Source: Rhodococcus sp. B50 (GTDB taxonomy: Bacteria > Actinomycetota > Actinomycetes > Mycobacteriales > Mycobacteriaceae). Taken from it: a DNA stretch of 64,000 nucleotides. Below the pieces are notes generated by a model, which worked only from the letters and a program-made list of their open reading frames with translations, did not search any database and was not told the DNA's origin. The position numbers and the translations under genes are program-made. This document shows, in pieces, positions 17,551 to 28,161 of the stretch. Position 1 is the first letter of the stretch, and each line of letters begins with the position of its first letter. The stretch lies in contig NZ_WPAG02000002.1 of assembly GCF_013602415.1 (NCBI RefSeq), positions 558,001 to 622,000 of the forward strand. Reading direction: 5' to 3'.

Positions 17551-18759
17551 GTGCGGTGGTTCCTCGGCAAGGGCGGCGCCGGGAAGACGACCTTGGCCGC
17601 GGCCGAGTCGCTCGCGACCGCCCGCATGGGGGAGCGTGTGCTCGTCGTCTCGATCGATCAGGCGCACTCGCTCGGCGACGTGCTCGACCTGCCCCGGGCC
17701 ACCGACGGGGACACCGGCGCGTCCGACATCCGGACCGTCGAGGAGAACCTCGACATGGTGGAGATCGATGCGCTGCAGCTGCTCCGCTCGCGCTATGCGG
17801 TCCTCGCATCGATGGCGGCGCTCGCCGGGACCCACGAACACGCGGAGCAGTTCGACCTGCCCGAGCCCGACGAACTGACCGGCCTGCCCGGCGTCCAGGA
17901 ACTCCTCATGCTCTCGGAGGTCGCGCGCCTCGCGGACACCGGGAGGTGGTCCCACATCGTCGTCGACGCGCCGGCCTCGGCGGACGCCCTGCGCACCCTC
18001 GCCGCGCCACGCACGGTGGCCGACTATCTCGAGCGGATCTGGCCGCAGCACAGTCGGGTCGCGGCCACCACCGGCCCCGATCCCCGGACGGCCGTCTTCG
18101 TCGCGCTGTTCGACCGGCTGCTCTCCGGCATCGCCGCGGTACGCGACCTGCTCGACGATCGCGGACGCAGCGCCGCGGTGATCGTGGCGACGCCCGACCG
18201 CGCCGGTCGTGCCGAGCTCCGCAGGGTGCGGTCGTGGCTCGCCCTGTCCGGCATCCGTGTCGAAGCTGTCGTGATCAACGGCGTCATGCCCTCGGTAGGC
18301 GGTTCGGGTGCGGCGGCGCGACTGCTCGCCGATCAGCGGGCCGCGCACGTAGCGATCGTGGAGGAGATCGGGACGACCGTCACCGACATCCCCGTGATCG
18401 TGTGCGAGCGACGTGCAGTCGAGCCGGTAGGGTTGGCAGCTCTGGAGGAGCTCGCTACGGTGCTCCGCCGGGATGCACCCACACCCTCGCCGGACACCGG
18501 CGATCCGGTCCGGGTGCAGCACGAATCGGGAACGGGGGTGGAATCGGTGTACGCGATGCGCATGTACCTCCCACTCGCCGACCCTGCGTCCCTGACGCTC
18601 GGACGGATCGGCGACGACCTGGTCGTCGGCGCCGACGGCATGCGCCGCCGGGTGCGACTCGCGTCGGGGCTGCGCCGGTGCACGGTCTCCGAAGCCGAGT
18701 TCGACGGCACCGATCTGGTGGTGCGCTTCGTGCCGGATCCGGCGGTGTGGCCGCTGTGA
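17551..18759 (+). CDS. ArsA/GET3-like ATPase (Rv2184c type)
   Basis: A 402-residue SIMIBI-class P-loop ATPase. The deviant Walker A GKGGAGKTT lies at about residues 6-14; the intradimer lysine form is that of ArsA/Get3/MinD. SIDQAHSLGDVLD follows as switch I (ArsA DPAHS-like) and HIVVDAPAS as Walker B. A C-terminal ArsA-HSP20-like beta domain is suggested by VYAMRMYLPLADPASLTLGRIGDDLVVGADG. The start is uncertain: GTG at 17551 opens directly on the P-loop strand, but a weaker CTG at 17523, beside GGTGGAGGG, could add nine residues. It is tightly packed between the SRPBCC gene and the CxxC protein. Confidence 0.85.
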   Translation: MRWFLGKGGAGKTTLAAAESLATARMGERVLVVSIDQAHSLGDVLDLPRATDGDTGASDIRTVEENLDMVEIDALQLLRSRYAVLASMAALAGTHEHAEQFDLPEPDELTGLPGVQELLMLSEVARLADTGRWSHIVVDAPASADALRTLAAPRTVADYLERIWPQHSRVAATTGPDPRTAVFVALFDRLLSGIAAVRDLLDDRGRSAAVIVATPDRAGRAELRRVRSWLALSGIRVEAVVINGVMPSVGGSGAAARLLADQRAAHVAIVEEIGTTVTDIPVIVCERRAVEPVGLAALEELATVLRRDAPTPSPDTGDPVRVQHESGTGVESVYAMRMYLPLADPASLTLGRIGDDLVVGADGMRRRVRLASGLRRCTVSEAEFDGTDLVVRFVPDPAVWPL

Positions 18760-19145
18760 GGGACGATCACGAAGCCCTGCTCTCCGAGCTGTTGCTGCTC
18801 GCCGACGCCGTGCTCGACCGTGTCGAGGGTGCGGTGCAGCAGTTCGTCGTCGCGCCCGGCGAGGCACCGCATCCCGCCGACGACTCCGCTCCCGGCTCGG
18901 CGGCGACCCCGAGCGGGTGCGCGTGGTGCCCGCTCTGCGCGGCCGCAGCGCTGGTACGCGGCGAGAACCATGAGCTCGTCACCAGGCTCGCGACGAAGTT
19001 GGCGGCATTGATCGCGTTGCTCCGTGAGTTCCTCTCGCAGTTCCTGCCCGCCACCGGCGGCAGCAGCCCACCGGAACCCACCCCCGACGCGCCGACGCGC
19101 GAGCGGCCGGCCTTCGTGCCGATCTCCGTCAACGTCCGGCCGTGA
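18756..19145 (+). CDS. Small CxxC-containing protein (Rv2183c-like)
   Basis: A 129-residue soluble protein starting at a GTG that overlaps the ATPase stop by four bases (GTGA). The N-terminal half is helical (DHEALLSELLLLADAVLDRVEGAV), the middle has GCAWCPLCAAAALVRGENHEL with a CxxC pair that may bind metal or form a disulfide, and the C-terminus is Pro-rich. It matches the Rv2183c position and length class. Strict coupling to the ArsA-like ATPase suggests a partner protein; the biochemical role is unknown. Confidence 0.8.
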   Translation: MRDDHEALLSELLLLADAVLDRVEGAVQQFVVAPGEAPHPADDSAPGSAATPSGCAWCPLCAAAALVRGENHELVTRLATKLAALIALLREFLSQFLPATGGSSPPEPTPDAPTRERPAFVPISVNVRP

Positions 19146-20128
19146 ACATCGGCAACGGGAACGGCGCTGTGCTCACGGTCGGGATCGACATCGGTGGAAC
19201 GAGTATTCGTGCCGCGGCCGTCGATCGGAACGGCGAGGTCGCCGACAGTGTGCGCACGCAGACGCCGTCCTCCGCGGTCGCCCTCGAGAACGCTCTGTAC
19301 CGTCTCGTCGATCATCTGCGCGGTCGCAACGACATAGCAGCGGTCGGGCTGGGGGTCGCGGGCTTCCTGACCGGAGACCGCACCACCGTGCGGTTCGCAC
19401 CTCACCTGCCCTGGCGGGAGACGCCTCTCGCAGAGACGTTGACCGCGCGCTTCGGGCTGCCGGTCGTCCTCGAGCACGACGCCAACGCCGCGGCCTGGGC
19501 CGAATACCGCTTCGGTGCCGCTGCAGGTAGCGGAATCGCGGTGATGGTGGCACTCGGAACGGGCATCGGCGCCGCCCTGCTGCTCGACGGCAGGATCTAT
19601 CGCGGTGCGTACGGTGTGGCGCCCGAACTCGGGCATGTGCAGGTCGAACCCGACGGTCGTCCCTGCCCGTGCGGAAAGCGCGGGTGCTGGGAAAGATATT
19701 GCAGCGGAACAGGTCTCGTGGACACGACCGTCGAGATGCTCGCGGCGGATCCTGGACGTTCCGTGCTCGCCGGCGAGATCGCGGCGGATCCGGGATCGCT
19801 CACCGGACGGCGGATCGCCGGCGCGGCCCACGACGGTGATCCCGTCGCGCTCGCGGCCTTCGACGACTTCGCCCGCAGACTCGGGCTCGGCCTGGCGCTC
19901 GTCGCCGATGTCTACGATCCCGAGCTCGTCGTCATCGGGGGAGGGGTCTCCGGCTCCGCTCCGCTGTTCCTCGACGCGGCGCGCGAACACTATGCGGCCG
20001 TCACCACCGGTGCCGGGCATCGTCCCCTCGCGCGCGTCCGGGTGGCGCAACTCGGTGACGCCGCCGGATTGATCGGTGCCGCCGATCTCGCCCGATCGGC
20101 GATCGAAACCTCCGGAGCGACGCAGTAG
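19142..20128 (+). CDS. ROK-family sugar kinase (probable glucokinase)
   Basis: A 328-residue ROK kinase, most like bacterial ATP-dependent glucokinase. The phosphate-1 motif is VGIDIGGTSIRAAAVD (13-28), the catalytic Asp lies in EHDANAAAWAE (about 117), and the ATP-site VALGTGIGAALLLDG follows. The ROK zinc signature ELGHVQVEPDGRPCPCGKRGCWE carries the His and three Cys. The GTG start overlaps the previous stop by four bases. This kinase is not part of the equivalent M. tuberculosis block, so it looks like a lineage-specific insertion into the Rv2185c-Rv2182c operon. Glucose specificity is inferred. Confidence 0.88.
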   Translation: MNIGNGNGAVLTVGIDIGGTSIRAAAVDRNGEVADSVRTQTPSSAVALENALYRLVDHLRGRNDIAAVGLGVAGFLTGDRTTVRFAPHLPWRETPLAETLTARFGLPVVLEHDANAAAWAEYRFGAAAGSGIAVMVALGTGIGAALLLDGRIYRGAYGVAPELGHVQVEPDGRPCPCGKRGCWERYCSGTGLVDTTVEMLAADPGRSVLAGEIAADPGSLTGRRIAGAAHDGDPVALAAFDDFARRLGLGLALVADVYDPELVVIGGGVSGSAPLFLDAAREHYAAVTTGAGHRPLARVRVAQLGDAAGLIGAADLARSAIETSGATQ

Positions 20129-20273
20129 GTGAGATTATCGTCACGTCGGTGCCGAAAGGGTGGGGTCGGGCACTGAGGCGATGTGCGTGTGGCAGTCGCG
20201 TCGTCGTAGAGTCGACCGGCGGGCGGTGCTGCACCGATCCGTGTGGGGGATGATCGGATTCGGGAAGGATGCC

Positions 20274-21062
20274 ATGTGGTACTGGCTGTTCAAGTACGTC
20301 CTCCTGGGACCGCTGCTGTGGCTCATAGGTCGTCCGAAGTTCGAAGGCGGCGAGAACATTCCGGCGCACGGCCCGGCGATCCTGGCCAGTAACCACCGCG
20401 CGGTCCTCGATTCGTTCTACCTTCCCCTCCTCGTGCGACGGCGGATCACCTTCCTGGCGAAGAGCGAGTACTTCACCGGGGCGGGCTTCAAGGGCGCCTT
20501 CCAGCGCTGGTTCTTCTCCTCGGTCGGGCAGGTCCCCATCGACCGCACCGGCGCCGACGCCGCGCAGGACGCGCTCAACGCGGGGGTCCGGGTTCTCGGC
20601 CAGGGCAAACTGCTCGGCATCTACCCTGAGGGCACCCGCTCACCCGACGGACGTCTCTACAAGGGCAAGACCGGCCTGGCGCGACTGGCACTGGAGACCG
20701 GCGTCCCCGTGATCCCCGTCGCCATGATCGGAACCGACCGGATGAACCCCATCGGTTCGAAGATGTGGCGACCGGCGAAGATCACCGTGCGGATCGGTGA
20801 GCCCCTCGACTTCTCCCGGTTCGAGGGCATGGGTGGCAACAGATTCGTCGAGCGCACCGTCACCGACGAGGTCATGTACTCGCTCATGCAGTTGTCGGGC
20901 CAGGAGTACGTCGACATCTACGCCGCGACCATGAAGAACAAGCCGGGCGCGACCGACGGCTCGGGTGCGCCAGGGGAGGCCGGCGCGTCGGCATCCGACG
21001 TCGTCATCCCGCCGCAGGACGGTCCCGTCGCGGACCGTGTTCCCGACACCCGCGCCGGGTGA
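20274..21062 (+). CDS. 1-acylglycerol-3-phosphate-type acyltransferase (PlsC family)
   Basis: A 262-residue membrane-associated acyltransferase (Rv2182c type). The catalytic HX4D is in SNHRAVLDSF (about residues 42-47) and the phosphate-binding block is GIYPEGTRSPDGRLYKGKTG (about 119-138). The first 20 residues, MWYWLFKYVLLGPLLWLIG, form a hydrophobic anchor. ATG at 20274 is chosen over upstream starts because AAGGAT sits directly before it and the membrane segment starts there. A phospholipid or PIM acylation role is plausible given the neighbours; the acceptor is not shown by the sequence. Confidence 0.9.
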   Translation: MWYWLFKYVLLGPLLWLIGRPKFEGGENIPAHGPAILASNHRAVLDSFYLPLLVRRRITFLAKSEYFTGAGFKGAFQRWFFSSVGQVPIDRTGADAAQDALNAGVRVLGQGKLLGIYPEGTRSPDGRLYKGKTGLARLALETGVPVIPVAMIGTDRMNPIGSKMWRPAKITVRIGEPLDFSRFEGMGGNRFVERTVTDEVMYSLMQLSGQEYVDIYAATMKNKPGATDGSGAPGEAGASASDVVIPPQDGPVADRVPDTRAG

Positions 21063-21066
21063 GCGG

Positions 21067-21558
21067 GTGCGCTACTTCTACGACTGTGAGTTCATCGAGG
21101 ACGGTCGCACGATCGAACTCGTCTCGATCGGTGTCGCCTGCGAGGACGGCCGCGAGTTCTATGCGGTGTCGACCGAGTTCGACCCGTCCCGGGCCGGTGC
21201 GTGGGTGCGCCGCAACGTGCTCCCGAAGCTGCCGCCCCCGGCACACCCCGCGTGGAAGTCGCGGTCGAGGATCCGCGACGACCTGCTGAAGTTCCTCGTG
21301 CCCCGGCCGGGCATCCGGCCCGAGTTGTGGGCGTGGATCGGGGCCTACGACCACGTCGTCCTCGCGCAGCTGTGGGGCACGATGCCCGAGCTTCCCGACG
21401 TCCTGCCCCGATACACCCGCGAGCTCCGGCAGCACTGGGAGGACTCGGGCTGCCCGCCCCTGCCTCCGGTTCCGGACGACAACCACGACGCACTCGCCGA
21501 CGCCCGCCACAACCTCGCGAAGTTCGAGGCGATCGAGGCCGCCCGTCGTTCACGGTGA
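21067..21558 (+). CDS. DEDDh 3'-5' exoribonuclease (Rv2179c type)
   Basis: A 163-residue RNase T-like nuclease of the small polyadenylate-specific family founded on Rv2179c. Motifs: Exo I DCEF with Asp and Glu at 6-8, Exo II around WAWIGAYDHVVL, and Exo III DDNHDALADARHN with the catalytic His and Asp. The GTG at 21067 is four bases after the upstream stop; the rest of the open frame upstream lies within the acyltransferase gene. It is probably translated from the same mRNA as the acyltransferase. Confidence 0.9.
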   Translation: MRYFYDCEFIEDGRTIELVSIGVACEDGREFYAVSTEFDPSRAGAWVRRNVLPKLPPPAHPAWKSRSRIRDDLLKFLVPRPGIRPELWAWIGAYDHVVLAQLWGTMPELPDVLPRYTRELRQHWEDSGCPPLPPVPDDNHDALADARHNLAKFEAIEAARRSR

Positions 21559-21567
21559 CGCGGGTAA

Positions 21568-22998
<1,431 letters not shown>

Positions 22999-23017
22999 CC
23001 GGGGAAACGTCTCCGGA

Positions 23018-25066
23018 TCAGGGCAGTGCGGTCAGCGTGACCGTGCTGCCCTGTTCGGCTCTCCGGCCCGCCCCGGGGTTCTGGCCGATCACGACCGACC
23101 TGTCGGAGTCGCCGAGCTGCCGCACCTCGACGTCGAAGCCGAGGCGGGTGAGTTCGTCTCGGGCCGAGCCCACCGAGCGTCCCAACATCGACGGCACCTT
23201 CACTGCATCGGATACGAGGAGAGTGACCGTTCCTCCTGCATTGACCTCGTCGCCCTCCGCCGGATCGGTGCCGGCGACGCGGCCCTCGTCGACGTCGGCG
23301 TCGAAGACCTCCCGGATCTCCCCGACGGTCAGCCCCGCCTCGTCGAGGATGCGCCTCGCCTCGTCGACCGTGCGTCCGGCGAGGTCGGGCAGGGTCACCG
23401 GGGGCGATCCTTTGCTCATCACGAGCTTCACCTCGGACCCGACGGGCAGGACCGTTCCGGGCGCGGGGTCGAGTGCGGCGACGCCTCCCTCGGGCACCGT
23501 GGTACTGAATGCGGTGCCGCCCTCCACCGGTTCGAAGGTGCGACGCCGCAGTTCGTCCTCGACGACGGATCTCTCCCCGGCGCCGGGGATGGACGGGACG
23601 GTGGGCTTACCGAGCGAGACGAGCAGCGCGATCGTGTCGCCGTCGGGCACGCGTGATCCTGCGGTGGGGTCGGTGCCGAGAACAGTGTCGACGGGGACCT
23701 CGTCGGAGTACTCGCCTCTGATCTCGCCGGCCAGCCCGGCGGTCTCGATCGCGGAGACTGCGGCAGCCCGGTCGAGCCCCTGCACGGTCGGGACGTCGGT
23801 GAGCCGGCCGGCGCCGAGCCACCACCCGGCGATCCCCATGAACAACGCGAGCACGATGATCGCGGCGATCCAGGCGGCCGCCGAGCGTCGCTGACGGCGA
23901 CGGTCGGCAGTGTGGTCCGGCCGGGGCGCCACCGGTTCGGTGTCGGGGCGCGGATGGGTGCGGGTCGCGACCCGGGTGGGGTGCGGACGGGTGGCGGGAA
24001 CATTCGGTCCGGGGGTGCCCGGCACGGCGGTCTGCACGGTCGTCGGCGCATGTGCGTTCGCCGCGGCGGCGCCGGGCAGCACCGCGGTCGCGGGGGCGGG
24101 GTCGTGGTGCCCGGCCGCGGAGCCGTCGGCGGTGCGCGCCGGTACGGCGGCGTCGGGATCCACCGGTGCCGGTGGCGTGCGCACCGCGGATCTCCTCGGG
24201 GCGGGAACCCGGTAGCGCGGAAGATCGAGCGTGTCGCAGATCTCCCCGAGAGCATCAGCCATCACCTGGGCATCCGCGTAGCGTTCGGCCGGTTCGCGCT
24301 CCGTGGCCCGGCGGACGAAGGCGTCGAGTTCGGGCGGCACCCCGTCGATCGCCGAACTCGGATCCGGCACGTCCTTCTCCACACGCTGGTACGCCACCGA
24401 CAGTGACGTGTCGCCGGTGAACGGGGTGCGACCGGTGAGCATCTCGTACACGAGCACACCGGTCGAGTAGACGTCGCTGCGTGCGTCCGCGCTGCCGACG
24501 GTGACCTGCTCGGGAGACAGATAGGCCGCGGTGCCGAGGATCACGCTGCGCGAGGTGGTGGTCGCGGCGGCGACGGCCCGGACGAGCCCGAAATCGGCGA
24601 TCTTCACCTCGCCGTTGCCGGAGATGAGAATGTTCTCGGGCTTGATGTCGCGGTGCACGAGACCCGCACGGTGCGCCACGGCCAGGGCCCCGAGAACCGG
24701 TGCCGCCACGGCGGCCGCGGCGTGAGGCGGCATCGGGCCGCGTTCGCGCAGCAACTCGCGCAGGGTGCCACCCTCGACGAGCTCCATCACGAGGAAGACG
24801 TGATCACCGTCCTGGCCCTGGTCGTACACCGCGACCAGCCCGGGGTGGGTCAGTCGCGCGACGGACCTGGCCTCGAACTCGAATCGAGCCAGGAACTGGG
24901 GATCGGCCGCGAACTGCGGGTCCATGATCTTCACGGCGACGGGACGGTCGAGTCGCATATCGGTGCCGCGGTAGACGGTCGACATGCCGCCCCGCGCGAT
25001 CTGCGATTCGATGCGATAACGCCGGTCGAGCACGACGCCGACCAGTCGGTCGCCTCCAGCGGTCAC
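23018..25066 (-). CDS. pknL: PASTA-domain serine/threonine protein kinase
   Basis: A 682-residue transmembrane Hanks-type kinase. Kinase domain about 1-280: glycine loop IARGGMSTVYRG, Lys46 (VAVKIMD), HRDIKPEN with Asp140, DFG at 158-160, SPEQ. A Pro/Ala-rich juxtamembrane linker leads to one helix (about 395-415, AAWIAAIIVLALFMGIAGWWL) and four PASTA repeats (about 424-682), which bind peptidoglycan or muropeptides outside the cell. M. tuberculosis PknL is about 400 residues and lacks PASTA repeats, so this is the longer form. The GTG at 25066 fits the domain start. The divergent neighbour is the Rv2175c-type substrate. Confidence 0.93.
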   Translation of the reverse strand: MTAGGDRLVGVVLDRRYRIESQIARGGMSTVYRGTDMRLDRPVAVKIMDPQFAADPQFLARFEFEARSVARLTHPGLVAVYDQGQDGDHVFLVMELVEGGTLRELLRERGPMPPHAAAAVAAPVLGALAVAHRAGLVHRDIKPENILISGNGEVKIADFGLVRAVAAATTTSRSVILGTAAYLSPEQVTVGSADARSDVYSTGVLVYEMLTGRTPFTGDTSLSVAYQRVEKDVPDPSSAIDGVPPELDAFVRRATEREPAERYADAQVMADALGEICDTLDLPRYRVPAPRRSAVRTPPAPVDPDAAVPARTADGSAAGHHDPAPATAVLPGAAAANAHAPTTVQTAVPGTPGPNVPATRPHPTRVATRTHPRPDTEPVAPRPDHTADRRRQRRSAAAWIAAIIVLALFMGIAGWWLGAGRLTDVPTVQGLDRAAAVSAIETAGLAGEIRGEYSDEVPVDTVLGTDPTAGSRVPDGDTIALLVSLGKPTVPSIPGAGERSVVEDELRRRTFEPVEGGTAFSTTVPEGGVAALDPAPGTVLPVGSEVKLVMSKGSPPVTLPDLAGRTVDEARRILDEAGLTVGEIREVFDADVDEGRVAGTDPAEGDEVNAGGTVTLLVSDAVKVPSMLGRSVGSARDELTRLGFDVEVRQLGDSDRSVVIGQNPGAGRRAEQGSTVTLTALP

Positions 25067-25236
25067 CCGGTGTACCCCCGTGTCTCGTGCGTGATGGTGG
25101 GACGCCGGTACCCGGGTCTTCGAGGTATCGGCGTGACGAAGGTCCGGCCCCGCGTGTGCAAAGCGATTTCGTCCCCGTCGATCGTAGCCAGCTCTCGTGG
25201 ACGGTAGCCGCGTAGCTGCCCGTGCGGGCGCAGAGA

Positions 25237-25242
25237 TAACGT
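25237..25242 (+). promoter_or_regulatory. Leaderless-type -10 element of the Rv2175c-like gene
   Basis: TAACGT is followed by exactly six bases (GGTGGG) and then GTG at 25249. The six-base gap is G-rich but too close to the start to act as a Shine-Dalgarno. Confidence 0.55.
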
Positions 25243-25248
25243 GGTGGG

Positions 25249-25620
25249 GTGAGTGCAATCCCTTACTGCGACGACGTTCTCGACCGCTCCGTCCCCGTGG
25301 TGCAGCTCGTCGACGTGGCGAAGAGCCTCGGCGTCGCCATCTCCCGCGTCCATCAGATGGTGCGCGACCGGCAGCTGCTGGCGTTCAAACGCGACCGGGT
25401 GCCCGTGGTCCCCGAGGCTTTCCTCGACGGCGAAGGGAACATCCTCAAGGGCCTCCCCGGTCTGATCGCGGTGCTGCACGACGGTGGTTACGAGGACGAC
25501 GAGATTCTGCGGTGGTTGTTCGACGAGGACGATTCTCTTCCCGGCGGATGCCCCGTGGCCGCGATGCACACGCAATCCGCGCGCGAGGTGATGCGGCGGG
25601 CGCAGGCGCTCGCCTTCTGA
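25249..25620 (+). CDS. Helix-turn-helix DNA-binding protein (Rv2175c type)
   Basis: A 123-residue protein matching Rv2175c, a DNA-binding protein that PknL phosphorylates in mycobacteria. A winged-helix/MerR-like fold is visible: VVQLVDVAKSLGVAISRVHQMVRDRQLLAFKRD (residues 16-48), with recognition helix ISRVHQMVR. In Rv2175c phosphorylation of an N-terminal Thr blocks DNA binding; here the N-terminus MSAIPYCDDVLDRS has only serines, so the phosphosite may differ. It is divergent from pknL across 182 bases. Confidence 0.88.
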   Translation: MSAIPYCDDVLDRSVPVVQLVDVAKSLGVAISRVHQMVRDRQLLAFKRDRVPVVPEAFLDGEGNILKGLPGLIAVLHDGGYEDDEILRWLFDEDDSLPGGCPVAAMHTQSAREVMRRAQALAF

Positions 25621-25643
25621 GTTCCCCGGATCTCTCCGGGATC

Positions 25644-26600
25644 TCAGCGACGCCGCAACAGCGAACCGGTGACGTACTCGGTGAGCATCACCGCGGCGCG
25701 CGTGCGGCGAGGAACCGTCGCGCGCCGGTCGAGGACTCGGAAACCGCTACCTTCTACCTCGTCGAGGATCCGCCCGTAGAGCGTGAACGCGGTGCGGATG
25801 CCCGGCCGGATGCGGTCGGGGAGTAATGCCAGGCCGGGTTCGGCCCTGCGGTATTCGGCGCGGGTCAGCGCGACCGCGTGGGCGAGGGCCCGCCGGACCC
25901 TCGGATCCACCACACCGCTGCGCCTGCCCTCGCGCAGCAGGTCGAGGTCGACCCCGAACGCCGACCACAGGTCGAGCGGGATGTAGACGCGTCCGCGTTC
26001 GAGGTCTTCTCCCACGTCGCGAATGAAGTTGGTGAGCTGGAACGCCTCGCCGAGCGCGGCAGCGGCCGGCGGCGCGGCCGGATCGTCGACCTCGAAGATC
26101 GGAAGCAGTTCGAGCCCGATCACGGCTGCGGAGCCGTACATGTACTCGCGTAGTTCCTCCATGGTCCGGTAATGGGGCCGGAACTCGGGCGTGCCCGGCA
26201 CGTCCATGCGCATGGACCGGATGAACGCCTCGAAACAGTCGATCGGGATCCGGTACTGCTCGATGGTGTCGGCGAGTGCGCGGACCACCAGCCCGGTGTC
26301 GTCGAGCGGGCCCGGATCTCCCGCGAGCGCGGCGTGCAGCCGCGTGTGCGCATCGTCGACCCCGCGGATCGCGGCTTCCGGGTCGTCCACGGCGGTGACA
26401 TCGACGATGTCGTCGACGTGCCTGGCGAAGCCGTAGAGCGCGTGGACGGCGCGCCGCCGCGAGGCGGGCAACAGCCGGGTGGCGAGATTGTAGGTGCGTC
26501 CGTGCTCGGCGGTGAGGTCAGCGCAGTAGGCGTAGGCCCGGGTGAGATCGTCGGTCACGATCCCGGTAGGCCGGTCAGGCACGGTCGTCCCGCGCAGCAC
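25644..26600 (-). CDS. crtB: Phytoene synthase
   Basis: Joins two geranylgeranyl diphosphates to form phytoene, the entry to C40 carotenoids. The 318 residues carry both aspartate-rich sites of the squalene/phytoene synthase family: DDIVD (63-67) and DVGED (195-199), the second in QLTNFIRDVGEDLERGRVYIP. The 5' end overlaps mptA; a GTG at 26600 is used, and a second GTG at 26582 would shorten the overlap to eight bases. It is therefore co-translated with a lipomannan mannosyltransferase, an odd pairing. Confidence 0.93.
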   Translation of the reverse strand: MLRGTTVPDRPTGIVTDDLTRAYAYCADLTAEHGRTYNLATRLLPASRRRAVHALYGFARHVDDIVDVTAVDDPEAAIRGVDDAHTRLHAALAGDPGPLDDTGLVVRALADTIEQYRIPIDCFEAFIRSMRMDVPGTPEFRPHYRTMEELREYMYGSAAVIGLELLPIFEVDDPAAPPAAAALGEAFQLTNFIRDVGEDLERGRVYIPLDLWSAFGVDLDLLREGRRSGVVDPRVRRALAHAVALTRAEYRRAEPGLALLPDRIRPGIRTAFTLYGRILDEVEGSGFRVLDRRATVPRRTRAAVMLTEYVTGSLLRRR

Positions 26601-28161
26601 CCGTGGGCGGTGCCGGTCGCGGCCGCAGTCGCAGTCGCAGCGGATCGTAGGTGACCAGGGCGCGGGCCGCGACGATCGAGGCGAACACCGCGAGCGCGAC
26701 GTGCGCGAGGTTGTACATGCCGATCGAGCCGTCGGGGTTGAAGATCAACATGAGCCAGGTCGACAGCGCGACGAGCACCATGAGGACCCGGGGCGACATC
26801 GTGAAGGCGGCGGCGACCGCGAGCGGCCACGAGTAATACCACGGCAGAGCAGCGGGCGACAGCAGCGTCACAGCGGTCAGGGCCACGACGATCCCGAAGA
26901 CCGCGTCGCGTTCGGTGCGGCGGAACCGCCACCACGCCCACGCGAGGATCACCACCAGCGCGATCGCGCAGAGCAGGCGCGTGATGTCGAGGATCGAACC
27001 GAGGCGCCATGGAGTGATCCATGTGACGACGTGCGCCATCATCGTCGGCAGCGACAACCAGTTGATGATCTTCGACGATCCGGACAGGGCGGTGAGCCAG
27101 CCGATACCGACCCCGGCGAGCAACGAGGTGCCACCGAAGACCGCAGCGAACACGAGCAGTCCGAGTCCGGCCGCCTTGGCGAACAGGCGGACGGGCGCTG
27201 CCGGTTCGCGTCCCTCGGCGCGTGCACGGTCGCGTTCGTGAACCATCCACACCCACACCAGGAAGGGCAACGCCAACCCCGCGGTGGCCTTGATCGCGGC
27301 GCCGAGCGAGACCAGTGCGATGCCCCCGAGATGGTGGCCCTCGAGAACCAGCACGATGCCGGCGATCATGAGACCGACCATCAGCAGCTCGTTGTGCACT
27401 CCGCCGACGAGGTGGATCAGCACGAGCGGGTTCAGGACCGCGAGCCACAGGGCGATCGCGGGATTGCCGCCCATGCGGCGTGCGAGTTTCGGCACGGCCC
27501 ACGCCATGAGCGCGAGGCCGGGGAGCATGGTCAGACGCCACAACCACGTTCCCGTCACCACGTTGTCGTCGGTGATGGACGTGATTCCCGCACCGAGGAG
27601 CAGGTGGACGGGGCCGTAGGGGGTGGTGGTGGTCGTCCACACATTGCTGACGTTGTCGAGCAGGACACCCGGATTGACGACCGGTCCCACCGCGTACGGA
27701 TCGAAGCCGTCGCGCAACAGCGCACCCTGAGCGAGATAGGAATAGGCGTCGCGGCTGAACATCGGTGTGGCGATCAGCAGGGGAGCCGTCCACGCGGGCA
27801 GCACCGTCCACAGATCGCGCACCGTCACGAGCCCGGCGAGGGTCGCCCGGCCGACGCGTACCCACGCGCCGATCATGAGGAGCACACCGATCCACAAGAT
27901 GATCGTCGAGAGCAACTGGCCGTGGCCGAAGCGCAGCCAGGACAGGTAGATGTCCTCGAGCAGCGGATCGACCCGGCGGACGCTGCCCGCCCCGAAACTG
28001 CCGAAGGTCATGAACACCGCACCGCACGCGCCGAGCAGTGCGGCATTGCCGGCGGGGCTCCTCAGGAAGGCATGTTTCGAACGCTCACGTGCCGGTGTGA
28101 CCGTCCCCTCCGGCGCGGGCGAGGTCTGCGACTCGGCGTCGGGCGAGGCAGGGGACGACAT
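26575..28161 (-). CDS. mptA: Alpha-(1->6)-mannopyranosyltransferase (lipomannan core)
   Basis: A 528-residue GT-C glycosyltransferase with about 12 hydrophobic segments that uses polyprenyl-phosphomannose outside the membrane to extend the mannan backbone of lipomannan (Rv2174). The diagnostic first-loop acidic motif is in TPMFSRDAYSYLAQG (about residues 122-136). Start ATG at 28161 has GGGGGAGG upstream, and TAAACT at 28230-28225 on this strand may be its own -10. It lies between crtI and crtB in the same direction and ends inside crtB. Confidence 0.9.
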   Translation of the reverse strand: MSSPASPDAESQTSPAPEGTVTPARERSKHAFLRSPAGNAALLGACGAVFMTFGSFGAGSVRRVDPLLEDIYLSWLRFGHGQLLSTIILWIGVLLMIGAWVRVGRATLAGLVTVRDLWTVLPAWTAPLLIATPMFSRDAYSYLAQGALLRDGFDPYAVGPVVNPGVLLDNVSNVWTTTTTPYGPVHLLLGAGITSITDDNVVTGTWLWRLTMLPGLALMAWAVPKLARRMGGNPAIALWLAVLNPLVLIHLVGGVHNELLMVGLMIAGIVLVLEGHHLGGIALVSLGAAIKATAGLALPFLVWVWMVHERDRARAEGREPAAPVRLFAKAAGLGLLVFAAVFGGTSLLAGVGIGWLTALSGSSKIINWLSLPTMMAHVVTWITPWRLGSILDITRLLCAIALVVILAWAWWRFRRTERDAVFGIVVALTAVTLLSPAALPWYYSWPLAVAAAFTMSPRVLMVLVALSTWLMLIFNPDGSIGMYNLAHVALAVFASIVAARALVTYDPLRLRLRPRPAPPTGAARDDRA

